A DNA stretch of 64,000 bases, from contig CANOKL010000001.1 of assembly GCA_947566645.1 (NCBI GenBank), positions 186,001 through 250,000 of the forward strand, written 5' to 3'. Shown piece by piece: positions 1 through 8,660 of the stretch. Each line of letters begins with the position of its first letter. The first letter of the stretch is position 1. Made by a program: the position numbers and the translations under genes. The notes beneath the pieces were generated by a model, which saw only the letters and a list, made by a program, of their open reading frames with translations, did no database searches and had not been told where the DNA came from. This DNA comes from an uncultured Lachnospiraceae bacterium. Lineage in GTDB: Bacteria > Bacillota > Clostridia > Lachnospirales > Lachnospiraceae.

Positions 1-1
1 C

Positions 2-979
2 GCAGATATCTCGAACCGGTTCCTGATCTACATCGGATGTACCATGATTGCAATATGCATTGCGCTTGTGTGGTATTTTTCCAAACGGCTTACAGATCCC
101 ATCCTGGAGCTTGCGGTCCTGTCAGACCGGATGGCAGACCTGGATTTTGAGGCAAAATATACCAGCGGAGGTTCCAATGAGATTGGTGAGCTGGGAGCCA
201 ATTTTAACCGGATGTCGGAAAAGCTTGAAAGCACCATATCGGAACTGAAGCGTGCCAACAATAGTCTCCAAAAAGATATTGAGCGCAAGGAGAAACTGGA
301 GAAGATGCGAAGCGAATTCATGGGAAATGTCTCCCACGAGCTGAAAACGCCTCTTGCACTAATCCAGGGCTATGCGGAGGGGCTTAAGGAAGGGGTAAAT
401 ACGGATTCCGAGAGCCGGGAATTTTACTGCGATGTGATTATGGATGAGGCGGCAAAGATGAACCAGATGGTGAAGAACCTTATGGCGCTGAACCAGCTGG
501 AATTCGGGGATGAGAAGATTGAATTTGAACGGTTCGACCTGGTGGAGGTTATTGAGGGTATTCTGCAGAGCATGGATATTATGGCCCAGCAGAAGGAGGC
601 GAGAGTCATATTCCTGAAGGAAGGACCGGTATATGTATGGGCAGATGAATTCAAGACCGAGCAGGTTGTGCGCAATTATATCAGCAATGCCTTTCATCAT
701 CTGGACGGGGATAAGGTCGTGGAGGTGAAGATTACTGTAGCAGATGGTGGAAAGGCAAGAGTGTCTGTATTTAACACAGGCTCTCCGATTCCTGAGGAGG
801 CTCTTCCCCATATCTGGGATAAGTTCTATAAGGTGGATAAGGCGCATACAAGGGAATATGGCGGAAATGGCATCGGTCTTTCTATTGTAAAGGCCATTAT
901 GGAGTCCTTCCATCAGAAATACGGCGCGGAGAATTACGATAACGGAGTGGCATTCTGGTTTGAATTAGATACGGAGTAA
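2..979 (+). CDS. Sensor histidine kinase, C-terminal part (5' truncated by window edge)
   Basis: Membrane-bound two-component sensor kinase; the frame is open from the first bases, so the N-terminal sensor domain lies outside the window. Visible in order: the end of a transmembrane helix (ICIALVWYF), a HAMP linker (KRLTDPILELA), a short coiled coil, the HisKA dimerisation box with the phospho-acceptor His in NVSHELKTPL (residue 98 counted from the ATG at 44), the ATPase N box (NYISNAFHHL) and the G box GGNGIGLSIV. It should autophosphorylate and pass the phosphate to a response regulator, normally encoded next door and here presumably upstream of the window. The ligand cannot be told. The family assignment is secure; the subfamily (VanS/ResE-like) is a guess. 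Confidence 0.93.
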   Translation, partial: ADISNRFLIYIGCTMIAICIALVWYFSKRLTDPILELAVLSDRMADLDFEAKYTSGGSNEIGELGANFNRMSEKLESTISELKRANNSLQKDIERKEKLEKMRSEFMGNVSHELKTPLALIQGYAEGLKEGVNTDSESREFYCDVIMDEAAKMNQMVKNLMALNQLEFGDEKIEFERFDLVEVIEGILQSMDIMAQQKEARVIFLKEGPVYVWADEFKTEQVVRNYISNAFHHLDGDKVVEVKITVADGGKARVSVFNTGSPIPEEALPHIWDKFYKVDKAHTREYGGNGIGLSIVKAIMESFHQKYGAENYDNGVAFWFELDTE

Positions 980-1046
980 TGTGAATTTTCAGTCTGCAAG
1001 ACGGAGGAACGAGGCGCAGCGGTGGCTGTACCGGTTGACGACAACG

Positions 1047-1130
1047 CGGCTTTCCCGGCAGCACGTGTGTAAAAACGCAGGCGCAGCCCGCTGCGCCTGC
1101 GTTTTTACACATGCATTCTTGAAAAAGTAC
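1047..1130. repeat. Dispersed palindromic repeat (family C, copy 1)
   Basis: A perfect 20-21 bp inverted repeat (arms at 1066-1086 and 1091-1111, loop CCCG) sits in an approximately 84-bp block that recurs in diverged form around 18305-18390. The common elements are CTTTCCCG upstream, GTGTAAAA and TTTTTACACATGCA in the stem, and GAAAAAG downstream. It follows the kinase gene and may terminate its transcript, although no long T run follows. Confidence 0.75.
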
Positions 1131-1137
1131 AAAAATC

Positions 1138-1149
1138 CGAAGCGATTCA
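1138..1149. promoter_or_regulatory. Possible second LacI-family operator (weak)
   Basis: CGAAGCGATTCA matches 10 of 12 positions of the strong palindrome TGAAGCGCTTCA found at 1321-1332. It lies about 180 bp upstream, a distance at which a tetrameric LacI-type repressor could loop. This is inference from similarity only. Confidence 0.3.
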
Positions 1150-1252
1150 TTAATATGAAAACAATTTTAAGCTAATCGGAGAGGAAATGGCAGGAGTGGT
1201 GTGAAGATATATGTGCAAAATGTATTATAAAAAATATTTTCCTAAAAATATA

Positions 1253-1281
1253 TTGACAATTTGCCCAAAAAGAACTATGAT
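1253..1281 (+). promoter_or_regulatory. Sigma-A promoter P1 of the LacI/ABC operon
   Basis: TTGACA (1253-1258), a 17-bp spacer and TATGAT (1276-1281). The expected transcription start is about 1288, so the operator at 1318-1335 would lie roughly 30 bp inside the transcript. Confidence 0.75.
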
Positions 1282-1317
1282 ATAAATGTAAATACAAACC
1301 TTTTATTTTTCTCAACA

Positions 1318-1335
1318 AAATGAAGCGCTTCATTT
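1318..1335. promoter_or_regulatory. LacI/CcpA-type operator
   Basis: Perfect 18-bp palindrome AAATGAAGCGCTTCATTT with the central CG typical of LacI-family operators. It lies between two candidate promoters and about 100 bp ahead of the LacI-family gene at 1436, so autoregulation is likely. A catabolite-responsive element bound by CcpA is an alternative reading. Confidence 0.7.
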
Positions 1336-1354
1336 ATTGCAAAACAAAATCCTT

Positions 1355-1383
1355 TTGAACTATATTATGAAATAGAGTATGAT
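1355..1383 (+). promoter_or_regulatory. Sigma-A promoter P2 of the LacI/ABC operon
   Basis: TTGAAC (1355-1360), a 17-bp spacer and TATGAT (1378-1383), downstream of the operator and about 50 bp ahead of the start codon of the regulator gene. A repressor on 1318-1335 would sit just upstream of this -35 box. Confidence 0.6.
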
Positions 1384-1435
1384 AGAATTATACAATTATT
1401 TCACGAAATGTAGTTTTAAATGAAAGGAACCTAGG

Positions 1436-2530
1436 ATGAGTATGAGAAAAGCCACATTAAAAGATGTATCTGTCAGAGCAGGAGTTTCTGTCGGAACCGT
1501 GTCGAAATATATTAATGACCCGTATTCCGTAAAAGAAGTGAACAGAAGGAAGATTGCCGAATCAATCAAGGCATTGGACTTTACCCCCAATGTCTATGCA
1601 CAGAAGCTTGCGAAGGGAAAGTCGAATACGATCTTATTGTGTATTGTATCAGAAAAAAATATCAGCCCTTCCACATGGCTTCATCAGCTGCCTGTGATCC
1701 AGGCCATGAACGACAGTCTGACAAAAGAAGGCTACAGCCTTCAGATTAAGATCGTGGCGGCGGCAAAGCCGCAGCAGCTTGATAATTGTGTAAAGAACTG
1801 CATTAACAGCAGAGAAGCGGACGGCATAGCGATACTGTCTGCGTGGGAGGTGCCGAAGAAGACGGTCCAGGATATGAAAAGGCAGAATTTCCCCTTTGTA
1901 CTGCTGGACGGAAATTGTCCGGATATGGCGGCAAATGAGGTATGTATTGATAACAAGCAGATGGTAAAGGATCTTGTGCATATTTTAAAAGAACTGGGAC
2001 ATAGTAAGATTGGGTTTATTAATGTCTTAAGCGGCCAGCAGGATATGAAGTTCCGCTTCCGCGGGTTTAAAGACGGTATGAAGGCAGAGAAACTGGATAT
2101 TGAAGAAAAGCTGGTTCTTTATGGAGACTTCAGTATTGAAAGCGGCTATGCATGCGTGAAGGCCATGCTGGAGAGCGGGGAGCAGTGTACAGCGCTTATA
2201 TGTGGAAATGACAATATGGCAGTCGGCGCGGTAAAGGCAATCCAGGATCAGGGGAAGCATGTTCCGGAGGATATTTCGGTAGTGGGGATAGATAACAGCA
2301 TTGCCGCCCGGGCCTGCACCCCAAGCCTTCAGACTGTGGAGTTTGCCCTGGGACAGATGGGGCGCCAGGCTTCCTATCAGCTTCTGGACCAGATTAAAGA
2401 GAAGACCTGCACGGAGATCCGGACAATGGTACAGTACAAAATAATTGAAGGGAGATCCATAGCAAAAGCTAAGGACGGTGAAACATATGAAAAAAATAAT
2501 AGAGAAAAGAGCACCGGTAACACTGTGTGA
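1436..2530 (+). CDS. LacI-family transcriptional regulator
   Basis: DNA-binding regulator of 364 residues. The N-terminal helix-turn-helix is clear (TLKDVSVRAGVSVGTVSKYI, about residues 6-25), followed by the hinge helix (FTPNVYAQKLAKGKS) and a periplasmic-binding-protein-like effector domain containing GNDNMAVGAVKAIQ and VVGIDN. The start ATG has AAAGGA 7 bp upstream. The 3' end overlaps the next gene by 44 bp, so the two are co-transcribed. The palindrome at 1318-1335 is the likely target. The effector is probably the substrate or intermediate of the downstream pathway, which is unknown. Confidence 0.93.
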   Translation: MSMRKATLKDVSVRAGVSVGTVSKYINDPYSVKEVNRRKIAESIKALDFTPNVYAQKLAKGKSNTILLCIVSEKNISPSTWLHQLPVIQAMNDSLTKEGYSLQIKIVAAAKPQQLDNCVKNCINSREADGIAILSAWEVPKKTVQDMKRQNFPFVLLDGNCPDMAANEVCIDNKQMVKDLVHILKELGHSKIGFINVLSGQQDMKFRFRGFKDGMKAEKLDIEEKLVLYGDFSIESGYACVKAMLESGEQCTALICGNDNMAVGAVKAIQDQGKHVPEDISVVGIDNSIAARACTPSLQTVEFALGQMGRQASYQLLDQIKEKTCTEIRTMVQYKIIEGRSIAKAKDGETYEKNNREKSTGNTV

Positions 2531-3899
2531 GAATCCGGTTCCAATTGTGGAATCGGAGATACCTGTGACAACGAAGGAAGATTATCTCGGACGGATAGAG
2601 AACCTGTGGGCAATGCCCCAGGCGCAGGAATACAATGTAATTGTAGTATACGGAGACAGAGAGCATTTTTCCAATATCCTTTACTTTACGGGGTATGATC
2701 CGAGATTTGAGGAGGCGCTGCTGATCTTAAGGCGCGGGGAAAAGCCGGTGATTCTTGTGGGGAATGAAGGAATGGGATATGTTCCGAAGATACCCTATGA
2801 TATTAAGGCAGTATTATTCCAGACATTCGGGCTGATGGGCCAGCCAAATGAGGACAGTGAGCCTTTGGAGGACATATTCCGAAGAGAGATAGGCGGAACA
2901 AATGGAAAAATAGGCCTGGCAGGCTGGAAATCCTACAGAGAGGATCTGTTTAACCTGGAAGGATGTGTCACAGATGTACCCCATTATATTACTGAAACCC
3001 TGCGGGCTGCGGCAGATGGCAGAGAGATCTGCAATGCGGTCGATCTCCTTATGGACAATGAATACGGACTCAGACACCACGCGTCTGCGAAGGAAATCAT
3101 CCAGTTTGAGCTGCAGGGGACGAAGATTTCCAGGGGAGTTTACCGGGCGCTGAAAAGTATGAAAGAAGGAATGTCGGAAATAGAGGTATCCAGGATCCTG
3201 GAAATCGACGGTGAGCCTGAATGTACCCACCCGAATGTGAACTTCGGAGATGCACATGCAGCCCTGGGGCTTAACAGTCCGGAGTACCACAGCAGGCTTG
3301 CTTATGGAAGCCCGGCCGGAGTAGGGTACGGCATGAGGGGCTCCCTGGTACATAAGATGGGAATGTTTATCCGTACCACAGAAGATCTTCCGGAATGCAG
3401 AAGGCATTATGTGGAAGAGGTTGCAAAGCCCTATTTTTCAAGTGTCGCCGGCTGGTATGAGATGATGAAGCCTGGCACAGAATTCGGGGAGATTTATGAC
3501 ATGGTTGAGAAGGAGCTGGGATTCGAAAAGTATAATATTATATTGAACCCAGGGCATCTGATCCATACGGATGAGTGGACGAACTCCCCGTTTGTAAAGG
3601 GCAGCAAGGTAAAGGTGCGTTCAGGTATGGTTCTGCAATGTGATTATACAGTCTGCTTTAAAGACCCATACCTACCCTGCCACATCGAGGACGGCCTGGC
3701 GATCGGAAATGAAGCGCTTCATAATGAGATAAAGGAAATGTCGCCTTCTTGTTATGAGAGGATTAAGGCGAGACGAAAGTTTATGACAGAGGTACTGGGA
3801 ATCAATCTTCCAGAAGAGGTGCTTCCGCTCTCAGACCTTCCGGCAGTCTGCTTCCCATATATGGCGGATACATCGGTGGTGCTGGCTGTAGAAAAGTAG
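2487..3899 (+). CDS. M24-family (creatinase / Xaa-Pro peptidase-like) protein
   Basis: 470 residues. The N-terminal half resembles the creatinase-N domain (YGDREHFSNILYFTGYDPRF, then a lone beta-alpha fold). The C-terminal half resembles the pita-bread M24 domain (NPGHLIHTDEW, VRSGMVLQCDYTV, HIEDGLAI). Of the usual five metal ligands (D, D, H, E, E), a His and a Glu candidate can be seen but the two Asp are not obvious, so peptidase activity is uncertain. Creatinase-type C-N hydrolysis or a metal-free role is possible. ATG 2487 was preferred over GTG 2478 because AAGGA at 2471 is correctly spaced only for the ATG. It overlaps the regulator gene, which ties it to the operon. Confidence 0.75.
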   Translation: MKKIIEKRAPVTLCENPVPIVESEIPVTTKEDYLGRIENLWAMPQAQEYNVIVVYGDREHFSNILYFTGYDPRFEEALLILRRGEKPVILVGNEGMGYVPKIPYDIKAVLFQTFGLMGQPNEDSEPLEDIFRREIGGTNGKIGLAGWKSYREDLFNLEGCVTDVPHYITETLRAAADGREICNAVDLLMDNEYGLRHHASAKEIIQFELQGTKISRGVYRALKSMKEGMSEIEVSRILEIDGEPECTHPNVNFGDAHAALGLNSPEYHSRLAYGSPAGVGYGMRGSLVHKMGMFIRTTEDLPECRRHYVEEVAKPYFSSVAGWYEMMKPGTEFGEIYDMVEKELGFEKYNIILNPGHLIHTDEWTNSPFVKGSKVKVRSGMVLQCDYTVCFKDPYLPCHIEDGLAIGNEALHNEIKEMSPSCYERIKARRKFMTEVLGINLPEEVLPLSDLPAVCFPYMADTSVVLAVEK

Positions 3900-3924
3900 A
3901 TTTTAAAACAAGGGAGGCGGTAAC

Positions 3925-4698
3925 ATGCTTAAAATAGAGAACTTAAGTTTCTCTTATGAAGGTAATAAAGGAAAACCGGGCTATGAGGTGATAAGGAACC
4001 TGGAACTTACGATTGGAGACAATGAGTTTGTCTGCATCATCGGACCGTCCGGCTGTGGAAAATCCACACTCCTTAAGATGCTTGCCGGATTTGAAAAGCC
4101 CTCAGAGGGAAAGATCATCTATAACGGGCAGGAAATAAAAAGCGTAGGCTATGAAAGGGCAATGGTATTTCAGGAGGATGCGGTATTTCCATGGCTCCGG
4201 GTACGCGACAATGTGGAATACGGGCTAAAGGTAAGAGGTGTTCCGGCAGAGACACGCAAAGAGCATGTGAATAAGTTTATTGAGACTGTAGGGTTAAAGG
4301 GATTTGAAAACGCATGGCCGAAAGAGTTATCCGGAGGCATGAAAAAAAGAGTGGATCTTGCCCGGGTGCTTGCGAATAATCCGGAGACAATCCTTATGGA
4401 CGAACCCTTCGGAGCGCTGGACGCCATGACGAAGGAGATGATGCAGGAGGAACTCGTAAAGATATGGGAGGGATCAAAGAAGACAATTGTCTTTGTTACC
4501 CATGATATTGAAGAAGCATTATTTCTCGCTGATAAGATTGTTGTGCTGCAGCACATAAAAAACGGCGGGGAAGCAGAAGTGATCGAAGTGCCGTTTGAAC
4601 GGCCCCGGACTGTGAAGATTAAGGAAAATCCTGAATTCCAGAAGGTGCGGCGCAGAACTGTTGAACTGCTGAAAAAGTATGAGAGAGAGGAGGAGTAA
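3925..4698 (+). CDS. NitT/TauT-type ABC transporter ATP-binding protein
   Basis: Cytoplasmic ATPase of an importer, 257 residues. Walker A is GPSGCGKST (residues 40-48), the Q-loop stretch is FQEDAVFPWLRVRDN, the signature is LSGGMKKRV, Walker B/D-loop is ILMDEPFGALD and the switch His is in FVTHDIEEA. The VFPWL motif after the Q loop is typical of the nitrate/sulfonate/taurine group. The stop codon is followed after 2 bp by the permease start, and the substrate-binding lipoprotein is encoded at the end of the operon. Confidence 0.93.
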   Translation: MLKIENLSFSYEGNKGKPGYEVIRNLELTIGDNEFVCIIGPSGCGKSTLLKMLAGFEKPSEGKIIYNGQEIKSVGYERAMVFQEDAVFPWLRVRDNVEYGLKVRGVPAETRKEHVNKFIETVGLKGFENAWPKELSGGMKKRVDLARVLANNPETILMDEPFGALDAMTKEMMQEELVKIWEGSKKTIVFVTHDIEEALFLADKIVVLQHIKNGGEAEVIEVPFERPRTVKIKENPEFQKVRRRTVELLKKYEREEE

Positions 4699-4700
4699 GG

Positions 4701-5465
4701 ATGAGTGCGGCAAAAAACATATCAAGAAAACTGTTGCTGACTGCAGTGTTTTTCATTATCTGGACAGGAGTGATCAGCGTATTTCAGATCAGGCCGATCT
4801 ATCTGCCGGGACCAGAAGATATTATCAATTCCTTTATTGCCATGAGGGCCTCCCTGCCGTCCTCCATCCTGTCAAGCCTCAGGATCACTTTGAGCGGCTT
4901 TCTGATCGGAGCTGTGATTGGCGTGGGAATGGGGCTTCTGATGGCGTATAGCAGGACGTTTATGAATATTGTGGGACCATTCATGGAGTTTACAAGGCCG
5001 ATTCCGATCTTTGCAATGATTCCACTGTTCATGATCTGGTTCGGGCTTGGCCTCTGGCCACAGATCCTGCTGGTTGCCCTGGGAGTGTCCACTGTTTTAG
5101 GCGTGCAGACATATGAAGCGGTTCGAAATATCCCTTCCGTATATATCAATGCATCCTATAATCTGGGGGCGAAGAAAAGCGTGATGTTTAAGACCGTGAT
5201 CTGCCCGTATATTGTGCCGCATCTGATCGGCGCGATCCGGGTGGCTGCAGGAACATCCTGGGGACTTGACGTGGCTGCAGAATTTATGGGAGTACAGTCA
5301 GGCCTTGGCTATACAATGATTGTCCGGCAGATGTATCTGGATACTCCGGCTATTATAGCAGTAGTTTTAATTTATAGCGTCCTTGCAATTATTTTAGACC
5401 AGATCATCCGTCTGATCGAGCGGAGGCTGACGAGATGGACAGAGCGTGAGAAGATGTCATTTTAG
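4701..5465 (+). CDS. NitT/TauT-type ABC transporter permease
   Basis: Inner-membrane subunit of 254 residues with about six hydrophobic segments and the BPD_transp_1 EAA loop (ASYNLGAKKSVMFKTVICPY) that docks onto the ATPase. SsuC/TauC-like features include RPIPIFAMIPLFMIWFGLG. The gene begins 2 bp after the ATPase stop, so the two are translationally coupled. The 120 bp after it hold no gene. The substrate is not predictable from the permease; sulfonates, pyrimidine-like or aromatic compounds are used by relatives. Confidence 0.92.
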   Translation: MSAAKNISRKLLLTAVFFIIWTGVISVFQIRPIYLPGPEDIINSFIAMRASLPSSILSSLRITLSGFLIGAVIGVGMGLLMAYSRTFMNIVGPFMEFTRPIPIFAMIPLFMIWFGLGLWPQILLVALGVSTVLGVQTYEAVRNIPSVYINASYNLGAKKSVMFKTVICPYIVPHLIGAIRVAAGTSWGLDVAAEFMGVQSGLGYTMIVRQMYLDTPAIIAVVLIYSVLAIILDQIIRLIERRLTRWTEREKMSF

Positions 5466-5587
5466 CCGCTTAACAACGAAATCTTGCGCAAAATGGCAAA
5501 ATTTTGGTTCCGGCTTGTCCGGGTTAGGAAGGAAGACAGAATGATTCGGAGAAAAATTACAAAAAATAAATAAAAGGAGGTTGCGTT

Positions 5588-6478
5588 ATGGTAATTGATT
5601 CACATATGCATTTGACAAGGAAGGCGAACTTCGACGTCGAGACGAATACCAGGATGGGGCTTGGGATTCCGGAGGATACGGATATTGATCAGCTCGTGGG
5701 CTGGTGGAAGGAAGCGGGTATCGAGAAAGCAGTCTGTATGGGGCAGGATATGGAGAGAATCTGGAAAAATAATTTTGGTGAAGAGTATGTTTTGGAATGT
5801 TATCAGAAATATCCGGATTTCTTTATTCCATTTGCAAGCGTGGAGCCTGTTGATGCTGCAGGGAGATTCAGCCGCGAAAAGCTGGAACACTTAAAAAGCA
5901 GGGTAAAGGATTACGGATTCAGAGGCGTCCTGTTTACACCGCCCTATGGACAATACCATTCCAATGACGCCAGTATGTATCCATTCTATGAATTCTGTGA
6001 GAAAGAGGATGTTGTGGTGCAGTATCATCATTCGGCACAGACAGGACCTGCGGTACTGGCGCCGACGAAATACGCACAGATGCAGAATCTCAATGATGTG
6101 ATGGTAGACTTCCCGGATATGAAGATCGTGGTAGAGCATATCGGATATCCCTGGAGCGAGTACCTGTTTGTGCTGATGACAAATCATAAGAAAATGTACT
6201 GCGACCTGGCTATGACGTTCGGAAGGCCTACGTGGCTTGCGTGGAATATGGTGATTGCAAAAGAATACGGAGTGCTTGACAGGGTGATGTTTGCCTCTGA
6301 TTTTGTCGGATGTGAGTACGATTATTTTTCCGCGAATCCGGCAGAGGATTTAAAGAAATGGATTCACTATGTGGAGGTTGAACTGAACCAGATCTGTGAG
6401 GGCTGCGGCTGGCCTGTATTTACAGAGGAGGAGCTGCGGGGGATTCTCCATGACAATGCTGCAAGGCTTTACCTGTAG
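5588..6478 (+). CDS. Amidohydrolase-2 family metal-dependent hydrolase (copy 1)
   Basis: TIM-barrel enzyme of 296 residues. The signature HxH is H6-M-H8 in IDSHMHL at the end of strand 1. Further candidate ligands are H147/H148 (QYHHSAQ), H184 (VVEHIGYPWSEYL) and D238 (MFASDFVG), the pattern of the amidohydrolase-2 group that includes decarboxylases and lactonases. A strong AGGAGG precedes the ATG. An apparent tandem duplicate follows 17 bp downstream. In context it should act on the compound brought in by the ABC system; the reaction (hydrolysis or decarboxylation) is unknown. Confidence 0.88.
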   Translation: MVIDSHMHLTRKANFDVETNTRMGLGIPEDTDIDQLVGWWKEAGIEKAVCMGQDMERIWKNNFGEEYVLECYQKYPDFFIPFASVEPVDAAGRFSREKLEHLKSRVKDYGFRGVLFTPPYGQYHSNDASMYPFYEFCEKEDVVVQYHHSAQTGPAVLAPTKYAQMQNLNDVMVDFPDMKIVVEHIGYPWSEYLFVLMTNHKKMYCDLAMTFGRPTWLAWNMVIAKEYGVLDRVMFASDFVGCEYDYFSANPAEDLKKWIHYVEVELNQICEGCGWPVFTEEELRGILHDNAARLYL

Positions 6479-6495
6479 AGAGGAAGGGTGATGTT

Positions 6496-7386
6496 ATGAT
6501 TATTGATTCCCATATGCATCTGACACGCAAAGTGAATTTTGATGTGAAAAAGAATACGGATATGAAGCTTGGGATTCCGGAAGATACCGATATTGACCAG
6601 CTTGTGGGCTGGTGGAAAGAGGCTGGGATCGACAAAGCCGTGTGCATGGGGCAGGACATGAGCCGTATCTGGGGAAACAATTTTGGAGAGGAGTATGTAT
6701 TAGAATGCTACGAAAAATATCCGGATTTCTTTATCCCGTTTGTAAGCATTGAGCCAAATGATACGGCAGGAAGATTTTATCCGGAAAAGTTTGCATATTT
6801 TAAACAGAGGATTCTGGAGAACGGATTCAGAGGGGTGCTGTTTACGCCGCCCTTCGGGCAATATCTGTCAAATTCAGCCATAGTATATCCATATTATGAA
6901 TTTGCGCAGGAGCATCAGGTGGTAGTACAATATCATCATTCAGCGCAGATGGGCCCGGCCATTCTGTCCCCGACAAAATATGTACAGATGGAATATCTGA
7001 ACGACGTCATAGTAGATTTCCCGGATCTCACCTTAATTGTCGAGCACAGCGGCTACCCTTTCAGCGAGCATCTGTTTGTATTAATGACGAATCATAAGAA
7101 GCTGTATTGTGACCTGGCCATGAATTTCGTGCGGCCGACCTGGCTTGCAAAAAATCTGGTTCTTGCAAAAGAGTATGGCGTACTTGACAGAGTGATGTTT
7201 GCATCAGACTATGTAGCGGCAGGATACGACCTGTTCAGTGAGAATCCGGCAAATGACCTGAAGGCATGGATACATTATCTGAAAGAAGAATTAAACCAGA
7301 TCTGTGAAAGATGTGGATGGCCGTTATTCGAAAAAGAAGAGATCGAAGGGATCCTTGGGAAGAATGCGGCGGCACTATACCTGTAA
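6496..7386 (+). CDS. Amidohydrolase-2 family metal-dependent hydrolase (copy 2)
   Basis: Same length (296 residues) and same motifs as the gene immediately upstream: IDSHMHL, QYHHSAQ, VVEHSGYPFSEHLF, MFASDYVA. By eye about 70% of residues are identical, with differences concentrated around residues 90-130 and 185-245, near the barrel openings. This points to tandem duplication followed by divergence in substrate specificity, or to a heteromeric enzyme. The ATG has AGGAAGG-like Shine-Dalgarno sequence and the intergenic gap is only 17 bp. Confidence 0.88.
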   Translation: MIIDSHMHLTRKVNFDVKKNTDMKLGIPEDTDIDQLVGWWKEAGIDKAVCMGQDMSRIWGNNFGEEYVLECYEKYPDFFIPFVSIEPNDTAGRFYPEKFAYFKQRILENGFRGVLFTPPFGQYLSNSAIVYPYYEFAQEHQVVVQYHHSAQMGPAILSPTKYVQMEYLNDVIVDFPDLTLIVEHSGYPFSEHLFVLMTNHKKLYCDLAMNFVRPTWLAKNLVLAKEYGVLDRVMFASDYVAAGYDLFSENPANDLKAWIHYLKEELNQICERCGWPLFEKEEIEGILGKNAAALYL

Positions 7387-7420
7387 ACAATCGTTTTAAA
7401 TGAAGATACGGAGGAAGATT

Positions 7421-8587
7421 ATGAAGAAAAAGATGCTGTCTGTTTTATTGGTTTTATGTATGATATCTGCACTGGCAGGGTGTGGAAATGCAGAAGATTC
7501 CGGGAATAAACCAGCCGGGAATGAACAGGAGGACACAGGCGGGACGCAGGAGATTACAAAAGTCGGGATAGGAGTTACCCCATACCCCATGTATGCAGTC
7601 CTGTCAGTAGCGCATGAGACAGGGCTTGATAAGGAATACGGCCTGGATCTTGACCTGCAGGTGGTATCATCCACATCGGCAGGAGCCCAGTCTCTGGTCA
7701 GAGGAGACGTTGTGATCGGCGGTTCCTGCATATCAGAACATCTTGCATGCGTAAGCGGCAGTCCGAACCTTGTTAACTTTACGCCCCTCGGGGATTTTAA
7801 AGGATTCTTCTTCGTAGGGAAAAAAGGAGACTTAAGCTCCTGGGACGAGCTGGTTGAGGAGAAAAACGGAGACATTGAAGCTGCAAAGGAGCAGAGGCTG
7901 AATGACCTGAAGGGAAAGACCTTCTGCATCATTCCACAGAGAAAAGCACTGATACTAGATGCAATTGCCCAGGTGGGCCTGACAGAAAAGGATGTTACCT
8001 TTATGAACTTCGGAGATGACGCAAAGGCTGCAAATGCCCTTCTGTCCGGAACCGGCGACTTTTACATCGGAAGCCTTCCGCAGCAGAGATCACTTATGAA
8101 TCAGGGGGATTTTATCAATATAGGAGGCTCAGATATTCTAGGCGAGGCAGGACTATGGTTCGATACATGGATGGGAACAACCGATTTTCTGGAAAATAAC
8201 CAGGAGACAGCCATAAAGCTGCAGGCACTGATCTTCGGGGCAGTCAACGCATTTGATGCAGACCAGGACAAATTCTCCGAAGTAGCCGCCCGGTTATTTA
8301 CCGAAACATCAGGAACAGAGACACCGGCCGAAGAATGGAAGACATTCATGACAGAATTTGACGATCTGGTATCCGTTGACGAGGCAAAGGAAGGATTCTA
8401 CAATCCAGACAGCGACAGATACTGGGAGAAGACCGTAAATTATACAGTAAAAACACTGGTAGAGTCAGGGGACCTGCCAGAAGGGACCGATGGAAAGCAG
8501 TATTACACAGCAGGAGAGGAGCTGTTTCAAAAATTACTGGAAGACCAGGAGCTGGTAGAAAAAATCCAGAATACAGTATTACCGTAA
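7421..8587 (+). CDS. NitT/TauT-type ABC substrate-binding lipoprotein
   Basis: Secreted lipid-anchored receptor of 388 residues. The signal peptide MKKKMLSVLLVLCMISALAG ends in the lipobox LAGC and is followed by a Gly/Asn/Glu linker. The mature part begins with an NMT1/SsuA-like fold (KVGIGVTPYPMYAVLSVAHE, then the usual DVVIGGSCISEHL segment). ATG 7421 was chosen over 7400 because GGAGG at 7410-7414 lies 6 bp upstream. As last gene of the operon it completes the importer with the ATPase and permease at 3925-5465. A palindromic repeat begins 7 bp after the stop. Confidence 0.9.
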   Translation: MKKKMLSVLLVLCMISALAGCGNAEDSGNKPAGNEQEDTGGTQEITKVGIGVTPYPMYAVLSVAHETGLDKEYGLDLDLQVVSSTSAGAQSLVRGDVVIGGSCISEHLACVSGSPNLVNFTPLGDFKGFFFVGKKGDLSSWDELVEEKNGDIEAAKEQRLNDLKGKTFCIIPQRKALILDAIAQVGLTEKDVTFMNFGDDAKAANALLSGTGDFYIGSLPQQRSLMNQGDFINIGGSDILGEAGLWFDTWMGTTDFLENNQETAIKLQALIFGAVNAFDADQDKFSEVAARLFTETSGTETPAEEWKTFMTEFDDLVSVDEAKEGFYNPDSDRYWEKTVNYTVKTLVESGDLPEGTDGKQYYTAGEELFQKLLEDQELVEKIQNTVLP

Positions 8588-8594
8588 AATCAAC

Positions 8595-8636
8595 AATCTG
8601 GGACGGGGTATTTTTAAAAATACCCCGTCCCAGATT
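8595..8636. repeat. GGGGAC palindrome, family A copy 1
   Basis: Perfect 42-bp palindrome: core GGGACGGGGTATTTTT and its mirror, extended by AATCT/AGATT. It begins 7 bp after the stop of the binding-protein gene. A hairpin of this strength should act as a transcription terminator in either direction. Four near-identical copies occur elsewhere in the window. Confidence 0.95.
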
Positions 8637-8660
8637 CGCCCTAAACATCTTAAAATATAT

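Noticed and set aside
897..1112. Small conserved-looking peptides (MCKN-G-AG...FTHV) in the family C repeats
   Set aside because: They arise from the palindromic DNA in both orientations; similarity between copies is explained by the repeat itself.
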